A DNA stretch of 64,000 nt from Hymenobacter actinosclerus. Lineage in GTDB: Bacteria; Bacteroidota; Bacteroidia; Cytophagales; Hymenobacteraceae. The stretch spans positions 1 through 64,000 of the forward strand of contig NZ_FOHS01000006.1 of NCBI RefSeq assembly GCF_900111515.1, in the 5' to 3' direction. A model generated the notes under the pieces. That model had not been told where the DNA came from and did no database searches. It was given only the letters and a program-made list of their open reading frames with translations. The translations under genes were made by a program, and so were the position numbers. Within the stretch, counting starts at the first letter, position 1, and each line of letters begins with the position of its first letter. Of this stretch, positions 8,566 through 16,596 are shown piece after piece.

Positions 8566-9306
8566 ATGACTGAGCTGCACAACCCCTTGTTTGAAGACGA
8601 AAAAGAGTTTCTGGAGCGTCAGAAGCTGGAATATGAGCGGGCCCTGATGGGTGATGTTCAGGATATCAAGGAGAAAACCCTGCAGGTGGGCAAGTACGCC
8701 GCCGTTGGGGCCGGAGTCTTGGGAGGTATCTGGCTTATTTCAAAAGCCCTAGGCGGTTCGAAGTCCAAGAACAAGGCGCAAAAGGCGCTGAAAGCCGCGG
8801 AGAAGGAGTCCAAAAAGCAGCTCAAAGGCAATTCGCGCCGGCCCTTGGCCTCCACTTCCGTCGATACGGCCGTAGCTGACGACCTGGGCTTTGGCGGGCG
8901 CCGGCTCCGGGGCAGCATGCCGGCCGCCGGCCGCGCTGCTGGCGAGGAGGCCGACCCCTTCCAGCCCGCTACCGACTACAACGCCGTAGCGCAAACCAAC
9001 AGCCTGGCTACTGTGCCGCAAAAGCAGGCGGCCCCGAATCCCCAGCCTGCTCAGCAATCCGAAGCCAGCTCTATTCTGGCGGCCACTTTCCACGCTTTCA
9101 TGCAGTCGGATACGGGTAAGATGCTGGTAGCACAGGCAACGGCCGTTGCGCTGGCTTTTGTTGCCAAAAAGGCCAGCGACTACTTGCCAGTCCTTAAAAA
9201 TACCGACCTTGCGTCTTCCGATGAGCCGCGCAAAGAGCCGGAAACCCGGGATATCGAGTTTACTTACCACGACGACGACGCGGATGCGCCCAGCCAGCCT
9301 GCATGA
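8566..9306 (+). CDS. Unknown protein with one or two membrane segments
   Basis: A 246 aa protein I do not assign to a characterised family. The N-terminus is charged and helical (about 1-40). A hydrophobic helix at about 45-63 (VGKYAAVGAGVLGGIWLIS) is followed by a Lys/Ala-rich stretch, a low-complexity Ala/Gln/Pro middle and a second weakly hydrophobic helix near 185-205. The acidic C-terminus ends in HDDDADAPSQPA. It lies 8 bases after the holin-like gene and overlaps the next gene by 23 bases, so the three are probably made together. Confidence 0.7.
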   Translation: MTELHNPLFEDEKEFLERQKLEYERALMGDVQDIKEKTLQVGKYAAVGAGVLGGIWLISKALGGSKSKNKAQKALKAAEKESKKQLKGNSRRPLASTSVDTAVADDLGFGGRRLRGSMPAAGRAAGEEADPFQPATDYNAVAQTNSLATVPQKQAAPNPQPAQQSEASSILAATFHAFMQSDTGKMLVAQATAVALAFVAKKASDYLPVLKNTDLASSDEPRKEPETRDIEFTYHDDDADAPSQPA

Positions 9307-10045
9307 TACGCTCAGCCACAACCGCCAACTCGGCCGGAAGTCGCTGGCCGTTCTGCTGGACCCCGACAACATAGATGAGCCCGGCTGCCAGCGGCTGCTG
9401 GAGCTGGGCCAGCAACACCGTATCGATTACTTTTTTGTGGGTGGCAGTCTGGTGCTGAGTTCGCACCAGGCTGCCCTCATCCGTTTTATCAAGAGCCGCA
9501 CCCATGTGCCGGTGCTGCTTTTCCCCAGCCACAGCCTGCACCTCGACCCTCAGGCCGACGGTATTCTGCTGCTGTCGTTGATTTCGGGTCGCAACCCCGA
9601 ATTCCTGATTGGCCAGCACGTAATTGCGGCCCCACGGCTACGCGAAAGCGGCCTCCAGATTCTGCCCACCGGCTATATGCTCGTTGATAGCGGCCGCCAG
9701 ACGACGGCCAGCTACGTCAGCGGCACCACTCCCCTGCCCCACGACAAGCCCGCTATTGCGGCCTGCACTGCCATGGCTGGCGAACAGCTCGGCCTGCGCC
9801 TCATTTACCTCGATGGCGGCAGCGGCGCCCTGCACCCCGTCAGCCCCGCCATGATCCGGGCGGTGCGCCAAGCCGTCGATCTGCCCATTATTGTGGGGGG
9901 CGGCCTCAACAGCGCCGAAAAAGCCCGGGCCGCTCTGCAGGCCGGTGCCGATATTATTGTAGTGGGCAACCACATCGAACAAAACCCCGAGTTTCTGGCC
10001 GAGGTGGCTGCTGTCATCACAGATCACGAATTAGCACGGATTTAA
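9284..10045 (+). CDS. pcrB: Geranylgeranyl/heptaprenylglyceryl phosphate synthase, PcrB family
   Basis: A 253 aa TIM-barrel prenyltransferase that in the family joins a long prenyl diphosphate to glycerol 1-phosphate, making an ether lipid precursor. Visible marks are LLDPDN (about 25-29, Mg and glycerol-phosphate site), FVGGSL, YLDGGSGA and the phosphate-binding VGGGLNS and VVGNHIE. The ATG at 9284 is chosen because the domain starts soon after; the frame extends upstream only inside the preceding gene. The last residues, ITDHELARI, and the TAA are encoded by the left arm of an intergenic repeat (10022-10067), so the C-terminus has run into that repeat. Confidence 0.88.
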   Translation: MRPASLHDTLSHNRQLGRKSLAVLLDPDNIDEPGCQRLLELGQQHRIDYFFVGGSLVLSSHQAALIRFIKSRTHVPVLLFPSHSLHLDPQADGILLLSLISGRNPEFLIGQHVIAAPRLRESGLQILPTGYMLVDSGRQTTASYVSGTTPLPHDKPAIAACTAMAGEQLGLRLIYLDGGSGALHPVSPAMIRAVRQAVDLPIIVGGGLNSAEKARAALQAGADIIVVGNHIEQNPEFLAEVAAVITDHELARI

Positions 10046-10134
10046 GCGGATTGCACGGATTTTGTAGACAGCACATGAGGTCGTTCAGGCTCTCCTATCA
10101 CGCTTCTATGTACATCTAAACTCTTTAAAAAGAC

Positions 10135-10222
10135 TGTAGCGCGAAGCTGGAGCTTCGCGCATAGTTGCTGGCTATCGACGGTTTAGGTCAACGATGCGCT
10201 AAGCTCCAGCTTCGCGCTACAT
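10135..10222. repeat. Inverted repeat nested inside the GATCACGG element
   Basis: The arms at 10135-10160 (TGTAGCGCGAAGCTGGAGCT...) and 10197-10222 are inverted copies about 26 bases long with few mismatches. The left arm also contains its own short palindrome GCGAAGCTGGAGCTTCGC. It sits in the loop of the 46-base repeat, so it may have inserted there. Confidence 0.8.
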
Positions 10223-10269
10223 GCACACAGCCCCCTTTTGCGTAAGTCCTGCTCTTATAAAAACGAAAA

Positions 10270-10295
10270 GCCACCTCAGATGAGGTGGCTTTTTT
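10270..10295. terminator. Two-way terminator between pcrB and the AraC gene
   Basis: GCCACCTCA (10270-10278) pairs with TGAGGTGGC (10281-10289), followed by TTTTTT on the plus strand and preceded by an A-rich run for the minus strand. It separates two convergent genes. Confidence 0.85.
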
Positions 10296-10345
10296 AATCG
10301 GCTACAAAATCCGTGTAATCCGTTTAAATCCGTGCTAATCCGTGA

Positions 10346-11269
10346 TCAGATGTTCATGGCTGACTCGCGGCGGCGCATTTTGCCAGCCGGAATACCAAAC
10401 ATCATCTTGAAGCGGCGGCAGAAGTAGGCCGTGTCTTTGTAGCCAACCTCCTTGCCGATGTCGCGGATGCTCTTTTTGGTGGTGCGCAGCAGGAATACGG
10501 CACGCTCCATACGCTGGTACTCGATGTAGTCCTGCGGATTGATGCCGGTGAGCATCTTGAAGTACTGGCCCACGTAATCTTCGCTCACGTTGGCTACGCC
10601 CGAGAGAACTTTGTTCGACAGGTCGCCGCCGATGTTCTCCTTGATGTAGTTGAACAGGTCGATGAGGCGCGGGTCCTTGAAGTAGGTGCTGTTGGTGGCC
10701 AGCTGCTCGACGAACATCTTGTTTTTGAGGATGTAGCGCACAATTTCCACCACGATGTTCTCAGTGTAAATCGTGATGAGCCGCTCGCGGCCGGGCAGTT
10801 CCTGCATGCTTTCCTCGACCACCTTGATGATGAGGTTGGCCAGCTTGGAGTTGCCGGTGATGAGGAAGGCCGGTACGTCGAGCGAGGCGAAGAAGTTCAC
10901 CGAGTCGAACACCTTGGCCTCGAAGCTCACGAAGGAGTGGCTTTCCTCGGCATCGCCAATCAGGTCGAGGTCGGAGTTGGAATGAAAGAACTTATCCTTG
11001 TTGGTGATGAGGTCGTCGTTGGTGATGCTCTTGCTGGGGTCGTGGCCGTAGGTGACTTTGGTAGCGCGGCCGCCGGGAATGAAGAGCATTTCACCTTCTT
11101 CGACCGTGTGGCTTTCGTCTCCGAAGGAAAGATGACCCTTGTGGAGCAAAATAAGGTTGTTGCCCACGTCGTAGGAGTTGCGCACCGTAAACGGCTGCTG
11201 CAGCACCAGATTCTTCGCTTTGATGTAGCGGACACCCAGCGACTCTATTACTTTATTATAATCTTCCAT
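10346..11269 (-). CDS. AraC-family transcriptional regulator
   Basis: A 307 aa DNA-binding regulator. The N-terminal part (about 20-130) looks like a cupin sensing domain (LLHKGHLSFGDESHTVEEGEMLFIPGG). The C-terminal part (about 205-300) has two helix-turn-helix motifs of AraC type, ending DIGKEVGYKDTAYFCRRFKMMFG. It is transcribed alone. Its TGA is formed at the edge of the GATCACGG repeat. About 90 bases of AT-rich DNA lie upstream of the start. The ligand and targets are unknown. Confidence 0.88.
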   Translation of the reverse strand: MEDYNKVIESLGVRYIKAKNLVLQQPFTVRNSYDVGNNLILLHKGHLSFGDESHTVEEGEMLFIPGGRATKVTYGHDPSKSITNDDLITNKDKFFHSNSDLDLIGDAEESHSFVSFEAKVFDSVNFFASLDVPAFLITGNSKLANLIIKVVEESMQELPGRERLITIYTENIVVEIVRYILKNKMFVEQLATNSTYFKDPRLIDLFNYIKENIGGDLSNKVLSGVANVSEDYVGQYFKMLTGINPQDYIEYQRMERAVFLLRTTKKSIRDIGKEVGYKDTAYFCRRFKMMFGIPAGKMRRRESAMNI

Positions 11270-11362
11270 CGGTAAGCAGAGCAGGAAAGTGGAGAAAGGT
11301 AAACATAGAATTGGTGTTCTAAGTTTATCTAATGCAAAATAACATATAAAAATTCACAAAAA

Positions 11363-11396
11363 CACAAAACCCAGCCGAAATAGGCTGGGTTTTGTG
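11363..11396 (-). terminator. Terminator after the acyl-CoA dehydrogenase gene
   Basis: CACAAAACCCAGCC (11363-11376) pairs with GGCTGGGTTTTGTG (11383-11396). The minus-strand arm carries its own T run. It lies 32 bases past the stop. Confidence 0.85.
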
Positions 11397-11427
11397 CAAT
11401 AGTTCTGACTTTTAGGCAATTCTATCC

Positions 11428-12567
11428 CTACTTGAGAATTTCCCTTGAGATTACAATTTTCTGAATCTCAGAAGTTCCCTCATAGATCTGCGTGATCTTG
11501 GCATCGCGCATAAACCGCTCTACGTGGTATTCTTTCACGAAGCCGTAGCCGCCGTGGATCTGCACCGCTTCTACGGCCGTATCCATGGCCACCTTGGAGG
11601 CGAATAGCTTGGCCATGGCGCCCGACTTGGCGTAATCCTGGTGCGCATCTTTGTCGTGGGCAGCCTGCAGGCACAGCAAGCGGGCGGCGTCGATGTTGGT
11701 GGCCATATCGGCCAGCTTGAACTGGATGGCCTGGTGCTGCGAGATGGGCACCCCGAAGGCCTTGCGCTCCTGAGCATATTTCAACGACAGCTCGTAGGCG
11801 CCCGAGGCAATACCCAGGGCCTGGGCGGCAATGCCAATGCGGCCGCCGGCCAGCACCTGCATAGCGAACTTGAAGCCGAAGCCGTCGTCGCCGATGCGGT
11901 TTTCCTTGGGCACTTTCACGTCGGTAAACATCAGCGAGCAGGTGTCGGAGCCCCGGATGCCGAGCTTGTTTTCCTTGGGGCCGGTTACGAAACCTTCCAT
12001 CCCCTTATCAACGATAAGCACGTTGATGCCGCGGTGCTTGGCCTCGGCGTTGGTCTGGGCTACTACGAGGTACACCGAAGCGGTGGTGCCGTTGGTAATC
12101 CAGTTTTTGGTGCCGTTGAGCAGGTAGTGGTCGCCTTTATCCTCGGCGGTGGTGCGCTGCATGGTGGCGTCGGAGCCGGCTTCGGGCTCGGAGAGAGCAA
12201 AGGCGCCGATGATTTCGCCGGAGGTCAGGCCGGGCAGATACTTACGCTTCTGCTCCTCGGTGCCGTACTTCTCCAGGCCCCAGCACACCAGCGAGTTGTT
12301 CACGCTCATAATAACCGAGCAGGAGGCATCCACCTTGCTGATTTCTTCCATGGCCAATACGTAGCTCACGGTGTCCATGCCGCCGCCGCCGTACTCGGGG
12401 CTCACCATCATGCCCATGAAGCCCAGCTCGCCCATCTTCTTGATTTGCTCGGCAGGGAATTTCTGGTGCTCGTCGCGCTCAATTACACCGGCCCACAGTT
12501 CGTTCTGGGCAAAGTCGCGGGCAGCGGCCTGTACGGCCAGTTGTTCTTCGGTAAGCTGGAAATCCAT
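11428..12567 (-). CDS. Acyl-CoA dehydrogenase
   Basis: A 379 aa FAD enzyme of fatty-acid or branched-acid beta-oxidation, forming the trans-2 double bond in acyl-CoA. The three family domains are present: N-terminal helical (about 5-115), middle beta (about 120-215, with ALSEPEAGSD and KNWITNGTTA) and C-terminal helical (about 230-378). The C-terminal part has ERKAFGVPISQHQAIQ and the catalytic-base region QIHGGYGFVKEYHVER...YEGTSEIQ. The last layout is typical of short-chain or butyryl-type enzymes. The ATG at 12567 begins MDFQLTEEQ, the usual family start. A possible -7 box TAATTTTG lies at 12633-12640 on the minus strand. Confidence 0.93.
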   Translation of the reverse strand: MDFQLTEEQLAVQAAARDFAQNELWAGVIERDEHQKFPAEQIKKMGELGFMGMMVSPEYGGGGMDTVSYVLAMEEISKVDASCSVIMSVNNSLVCWGLEKYGTEEQKRKYLPGLTSGEIIGAFALSEPEAGSDATMQRTTAEDKGDHYLLNGTKNWITNGTTASVYLVVAQTNAEAKHRGINVLIVDKGMEGFVTGPKENKLGIRGSDTCSLMFTDVKVPKENRIGDDGFGFKFAMQVLAGGRIGIAAQALGIASGAYELSLKYAQERKAFGVPISQHQAIQFKLADMATNIDAARLLCLQAAHDKDAHQDYAKSGAMAKLFASKVAMDTAVEAVQIHGGYGFVKEYHVERFMRDAKITQIYEGTSEIQKIVISREILK

Positions 12568-12730
12568 GCAATAAAGTGGGTGGGGTGGGAAAAATCGGAA
12601 AGCTGAGCCGGCGCGCGGTGGGCGTGGCCGGGCAAAATTACGCAATCGGGCGTTGGGCAGTAGCGTTCTAACACAAAAGCAGGGCAAAGAGTTGGCAAAC
12701 CCACTCACTCTGGCTCAGCTGGCAACCAAA

Positions 12731-12760
12731 AAGCCGCTTCCGGAACCCCGAAAGCGGCTT
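12731..12760 (-). terminator. Terminator of the panC-to-peptidase operon
   Basis: AAGCCGCTT (12731-12739) pairs with AAGCGGCTT (12752-12760). The minus strand continues TTTTTGG. It lies 20 bases past the stop of the zinc peptidase gene. Confidence 0.8.
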
Positions 12761-12780
12761 GTAGTGCTACCACACCTCGG

Positions 12781-13476
12781 CTAGTTGTTGCGCCGGCCGC
12801 CCAGCAGCATGGTGGCGTAGTAAAAAAGCGTTGCCAACGAACCCAGCGCGGCCACCACGTAGGTCATGGCCGCCCACCAGAGCGCATCTTTGGCCATGGC
12901 GTGCTCCTGCTTGGTTACGATGCCCCGGCTGTCAATCCAGGCCAGTGCCCGCTTGGAGGCATCGAACTCGACGGGCAATGTGATAAAGCTGAACAGGGTG
13001 GTAAGGGAGAACAGCACCACGCCGGCAGCCAGGGGCCAGGGCGTCCGGTTGAGGAGAAACACGCCCGCAATCAGCAGAATGGGCATAAAGCGCGACACGG
13101 CGCTCAGCGCTGGCACCATGGCCGACCGGAATTTGAGGGCGCTGTATGCCTGGGCATGCTGCACGGCGTGGCCGCACTCGTGGGCAGCCACAGCCGCGGC
13201 CGCCGCACTCCGCTCTGCGTACACCGACTCGCTCAGGTTCACGGTCTTGTCGGCCGGGTTGTAGTGGTCGGTCAGGCGGCCGTCGGTGCTGATAACGCGC
13301 ACATCGGTGATGCCGTTATCGGCGAGCATGAGCTCGGCAATCTGTTTGCCGGAGAGGCCATTCTGAAGGCCTATCTGGGAGTACTGCTCGAACTTGTTCT
13401 TGAGGCGGCGCTGAACAAGCCAGCTGGCCAGCATCGTGAGCAGTACGATAATATAAGCGGGAGACGAAGGGAACAT
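12781..13476 (-). CDS. Membrane zinc metallopeptidase (YugP type)
   Basis: A 231 aa integral membrane protein of the neutral zinc metallopeptidase family (Zn_peptidase_2). The zinc motif HECGH is at 99-103, after an N-terminal helix (about 6-22) and a helical segment; three more membrane helices follow (about 120-140, 145-168 and 200-220). A downstream EFDASKRAL segment is typical and probably gives the third zinc ligand. Substrates are unknown. Two ATG codons are adjacent; an earlier ATG would add 11 residues. It is the last gene of the operon that begins at panC. Confidence 0.83.
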   Translation of the reverse strand: MFPSSPAYIIVLLTMLASWLVQRRLKNKFEQYSQIGLQNGLSGKQIAELMLADNGITDVRVISTDGRLTDHYNPADKTVNLSESVYAERSAAAAAVAAHECGHAVQHAQAYSALKFRSAMVPALSAVSRFMPILLIAGVFLLNRTPWPLAAGVVLFSLTTLFSFITLPVEFDASKRALAWIDSRGIVTKQEHAMAKDALWWAAMTYVVAALGSLATLFYYATMLLGGRRNN

Positions 13477-13538
13477 CATGGCAGGAAATCGGGTGTGCTG
13501 GTGAAACAATGGCCCGCCGGATTTCGTGCCGGCCGGCG

Positions 13539-14018
13539 CTAGGGGTTCTGGCTGATACGCTCGACGATGCGGGTAGTGCTGTAGCCCGGCACCAGCGGCA
13601 CCGTGAGCACCTGGCCGCCGCGGGCTAGCACCGTTTCGTGGCCCACAATCTGACTGATGGCGTAATCCTCGCCTTTGACCAGAATATCGGGCTGCACGGC
13701 TTCGATGAGGGCCAGCGGGGTTTGCTCGTCGAAGAGCGTTACGGCATCGACAAACAAAAGGGAGGCCAGAACCCGTGCGCGTGACACTTCGTCCTGCAAC
13801 GGCCGGCCGGGCTTGAGCCGGCTCACCGAAGCGTCAGTGTTTAGGCCTACTACCAGCCGCTGGCCCAGATGTCGCGCCTTTTCGAGGTAATCAACGTGGC
13901 CCAGATGCAGCAGATCGAAGCAGCCGTTGGTGAACACCACCTGCTCGCCGGCGGCCTGCCAGTCGGCCACGGCGGCCACCAGGGCTTCACGACTCAGGAT
14001 TTTATCTTTCGACCACAT
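13539..14018 (-). CDS. rfaE2: D-glycero-beta-D-manno-heptose 1-phosphate adenylyltransferase
   Basis: A 159 aa stand-alone nucleotidyltransferase, equivalent to the C-terminal half of HldE. It makes ADP-heptose for LPS core. The nucleotide motif HLGH (38-41) within FTNGCFDLLHLGH is intact, as is the later YSTTRIVERI typical of the family. The kinase half is not encoded beside it. It lies 58 bases after the flippase-like gene in the leftward operon, fitting an envelope role. Confidence 0.9.
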   Translation of the reverse strand: MWSKDKILSREALVAAVADWQAAGEQVVFTNGCFDLLHLGHVDYLEKARHLGQRLVVGLNTDASVSRLKPGRPLQDEVSRARVLASLLFVDAVTLFDEQTPLALIEAVQPDILVKGEDYAISQIVGHETVLARGGQVLTVPLVPGYSTTRIVERISQNP

Positions 14019-14076
14019 GGGCTGGGAAGTTTACAGGTTGAGAAAAGGCGTCACGTTCCGCACTGCCGGCTTTTTG

Positions 14077-15126
14077 CTACCGTACGGGCCCGGCTTCCAG
14101 CGCCGCTTCGGTCAGGCCCTGCCGCTTAGCGCCCTTGCCCGATTTTACCATGCTGGCGGCAAAGCTAATGCCGCCCATGAGCACCACCAGCAGCGTTTGG
14201 GAGCCGTGCACAACCAGCGCATAAGCAATGCCGGCTTCCTTGCTGATGCCGTAGGCCAGCAGTACGCTCTGCACCATTACGTGGAAAGGGCCGATGCCAC
14301 CGGCTACCGGCGCCGCCATGCCCAGCGCCCCAAACGTGAGTACCGCCAGGCCAGCGCGCATCCCCAGGTCGTAGGTTTCGGGGAAAGCGAAGAAGGCCAG
14401 ATAATCCATCAGATAATAGATGGCCCAGGTGAAGAAGGTATGGAACAGGAAGAGGCCTTTGTTTTCCAGTTTCAGGATACTGAAGGCCCCGGCCAACACG
14501 CCCTTCACGAAGCTTACCGCCTTGCTGAAAAGCGCATTCTGCCGCAGGCGCTCCAGGTTGCGGAATACTGCGTAGCCCAGGCCCAGCAGCAGCAGCAGGG
14601 CAATGCCCACGGCTACCAGCAGGGGGGTGCGGTTGCGGGCCAGCGCATCGTAGCGGCCGGCCAGCACCTTGTCGGTTACAAAGCTCCAGAAGGTGTTGAA
14701 GTCGAGCAGCAGCGTGGTGCCCAGCAGGCCCAGCAGCACCAGCACGTCGATTACCCGCTCGGTTACCACCGTGCCCAGCGCCACCTGCACCGGCACGCCG
14801 CTGGTGCGCCGCAGCACCGAACAGCGGATAACTTCGCCCATGCGCGGTAGCACCAGATTGGCCAGATAGCCCACCATCATGGCGTGGTACACGTCCCAGT
14901 AGCTGGGGCGGTGGCCAGTGGGGTCAATCTGCATTTTCCAGCGGTAGGCCCGACTGAAGTAGCCCAGCGCCGACAGCGCCAGCGTAAGCAGCAGCCACCA
15001 GTAGTTGGCGCCACGCACGTACTGCCCGATGCGGCTCAAGTCCTGCCCCTGCAGCGCATACCACATCAGCAAGCCCGACACGGATAGCAGCAGCGCGTAT
15101 TTTATAACGTTGAGGACTGCCTTCAT
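14077..15126 (-). CDS. Flippase-like integral membrane protein (UPF0104 / LPG synthase TM domain)
   Basis: A 349 aa protein with about eight membrane helices, of the family shared by the membrane half of MprF and by AglD-like proteins. Visible marks are FSRAYRWKMQI, NLVLPRMGEVIRC, ERVIDVLVL and the conserved late PVAGGIGPFHVMV. Family members are thought to move or modify lipids across the membrane. There is no lysyl-transferase domain. It lies between panD and rfaE2 in one operon. Confidence 0.82.
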   Translation of the reverse strand: MKAVLNVIKYALLLSVSGLLMWYALQGQDLSRIGQYVRGANYWWLLLTLALSALGYFSRAYRWKMQIDPTGHRPSYWDVYHAMMVGYLANLVLPRMGEVIRCSVLRRTSGVPVQVALGTVVTERVIDVLVLLGLLGTTLLLDFNTFWSFVTDKVLAGRYDALARNRTPLLVAVGIALLLLLGLGYAVFRNLERLRQNALFSKAVSFVKGVLAGAFSILKLENKGLFLFHTFFTWAIYYLMDYLAFFAFPETYDLGMRAGLAVLTFGALGMAAPVAGGIGPFHVMVQSVLLAYGISKEAGIAYALVVHGSQTLLVVLMGGISFAASMVKSGKGAKRQGLTEAALEAGPVR

Positions 15127-15130
15127 TTTT

Positions 15131-15186
15131 TTGAGCTAGTAGCTGATCGGCTTTCTATTTGGTGCGAGCTAACAGCTATCAGCTTA
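15131..15186. repeat. Imperfect AGCT-type inverted repeat
   Basis: AGCTAGTAGCTGAT near 15134 is roughly inverted in GCTATCAGCTTA near 15175. It fills the gap between panD and the flippase-like gene and sits a few bases past the panD stop. It resembles the AGCTGTTAGC sequences at 20898 and 46624. Confidence 0.45.
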
Positions 15187-15190
15187 CCGG

Positions 15191-15538
15191 CTAAGCCACG
15201 CGGTTGTGCTGATCCGGGAAGATGACGGTGGGCTGGTGGGCCTTGGCCTCGGCAAAGTCGATCAAAGCATATGAGATGATGATGATGATATCGCCCACGG
15301 CCACGCGGCGGGCGGCCGGGCCGTTCAGGCAAATCATGCCCGAGCCCCGTTCGCCCTTGATGGTGTAGGTTTCGAACCGCTCGCCGTTGTTGATATTGAC
15401 GATGGTGACCTTTTCGTTTTCCACCATATTGGCCGCGTCGAGCAGGTCCTCATCAATGGTGATGCTGCCCACGTAGTGCAGCTCGGCCTGGGTAACCTTA
15501 ACGCGGTGAATCTTCGACTTGAGAACCTCGATATGCAT
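15191..15538 (-). CDS. panD: Aspartate 1-decarboxylase
   Basis: A 115 aa pyruvoyl enzyme that makes beta-alanine from aspartate for pantothenate. The self-cleavage site is Gly24-Ser25 in YVGSIT; Ser25 becomes the pyruvoyl group. Lys9 (KSKIHRVKVT), Tyr22 and the NGPAAR active-site loop are present. The ATG at 15538 starts MHIEVLKSKIH, the usual family start; a longer start at 15550 would add four residues. It is followed by the flippase-like gene and preceded by panC, which uses its product. Confidence 0.95.
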   Translation of the reverse strand: MHIEVLKSKIHRVKVTQAELHYVGSITIDEDLLDAANMVENEKVTIVNINNGERFETYTIKGERGSGMICLNGPAARRVAVGDIIIIISYALIDFAEAKAHQPTVIFPDQHNRVA

Positions 15539-15618
15539 GTGCGAAAGCAACAGATACTATTTAGAGGCTCAAAGATAGGGAAGGTGAAACAGTGAAGGAG
15601 CGACCCGCCCCCCCTGCT

Positions 15619-16476
15619 TTACTGCTTCACCCCGACTACCACGTTGTCAATCAGCCGAACGCCGCCCAGGTGGGCGGCCAGGCACAGGGCCACCGGCCGG
15701 CCGGAGTCCCAGCCAGCGAGTGGCTGTAGCGAATGGGCATCTACCACGGCTATGTATTCGAGCTCCAGCCCCGGCACCGTGCCCAGTTGTTCGCGCACGG
15801 CCGCCTGTACCGCCACCGGCGGGGTTTGGCCGCCTCGGATGAGTTCTGCGGCAGCCTGCAGACTCTGATAAAGGCGCGGGGCCAGCGTGCGGGCCTCGGG
15901 GCTCAGCCGCCGGTTGCGCGACGACATAGCCAGCCCGTCGGGCTCCCGCACCGTTGGAAAAGCCACCAGCTCCAGATCGAAGGCCAGGTCGCTGATCAGC
16001 TGGCGCACAATGGCGACCTGCTGGAAATCCTTCTGCCCGAAGTAGGCCCGGTGCGGCCGGCTCAGGTGAAACAGCTTACTGACCACCGTGGCCACCCCGT
16101 TGAAGTGCCCGGGGCGGTGCTCCCCCTCCATCACCCGCTCCAGGGGCCCGAAGTTGAACTGCACCACCGACGGGCGAGGGTACATTTCGGCAACCGACGG
16201 CAGAAACAGCGCCGTGCAGCCGGCCGGGGCCAGCAGGGCCGCATCGGCCTCGGGCAGGCGCGGGTACAGGCGAAAATCGTCGGGGTTGTTGAACTGGGTC
16301 GGGTTGACGAAAATACTCGCTACCACCACGTCGCATTCGGCGGCGGCGGCCCTTACCAGCTGCAAATGGCCTTCGTGGAGCGCACCCATAGTGGGCACCA
16401 AACCAATATGTTGGCCGGTACGGCGCCAGTTTTCGGTGTGGGCTTGCAACGCGGCAGCGGTAGTGAGTATCTCCAT
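15619..16476 (-). CDS. panC: Pantoate--beta-alanine ligase
   Basis: A 285 aa ATP-dependent ligase that joins pantoate to beta-alanine, giving pantothenate. The N-terminal nucleotide motif PTMGALHEGH (28-37) and FVNPTQFN are intact, as are GQKDFQQ and the later MSSRNRRLS loop. It is the first gene of a leftward operon with panD. The divergent gene on the right is the glycogen-synthase-like gene, an arrangement seen in many Bacteroidota. Confidence 0.95.
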   Translation of the reverse strand: MEILTTAAALQAHTENWRRTGQHIGLVPTMGALHEGHLQLVRAAAAECDVVVASIFVNPTQFNNPDDFRLYPRLPEADAALLAPAGCTALFLPSVAEMYPRPSVVQFNFGPLERVMEGEHRPGHFNGVATVVSKLFHLSRPHRAYFGQKDFQQVAIVRQLISDLAFDLELVAFPTVREPDGLAMSSRNRRLSPEARTLAPRLYQSLQAAAELIRGGQTPPVAVQAAVREQLGTVPGLELEYIAVVDAHSLQPLAGWDSGRPVALCLAAHLGGVRLIDNVVVGVKQ

Positions 16477-16596
16477 AAAGCAAAGGGGCCCCAGCCAGGG
16501 GCCGGAAGGCGGACTAGAATGAAATTTCCCTCAAAAATGCTTAATTTTGTGCATCCCAAAGTGTTGCCCTCCTCCAATAACCCCAACTGACCGTTT

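Larger units (their letters stand above)
10022..10347. repeat. Inverted repeat, GATCACGGATTAGCACGG family, copy 1 (wide loop)
   Basis: Two 46-base arms (10022-10067 and 10302-10347) are inverted copies with three mismatches. Between them lie a second unrelated inverted repeat (10135-10222) and a terminator (10270-10295). The left arm encodes the end of the prenylglyceryl phosphate synthase; the right arm supplies part of the TGA of the AraC gene. Apart from these repeats the 300-base gap holds no gene. Confidence 0.9.
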
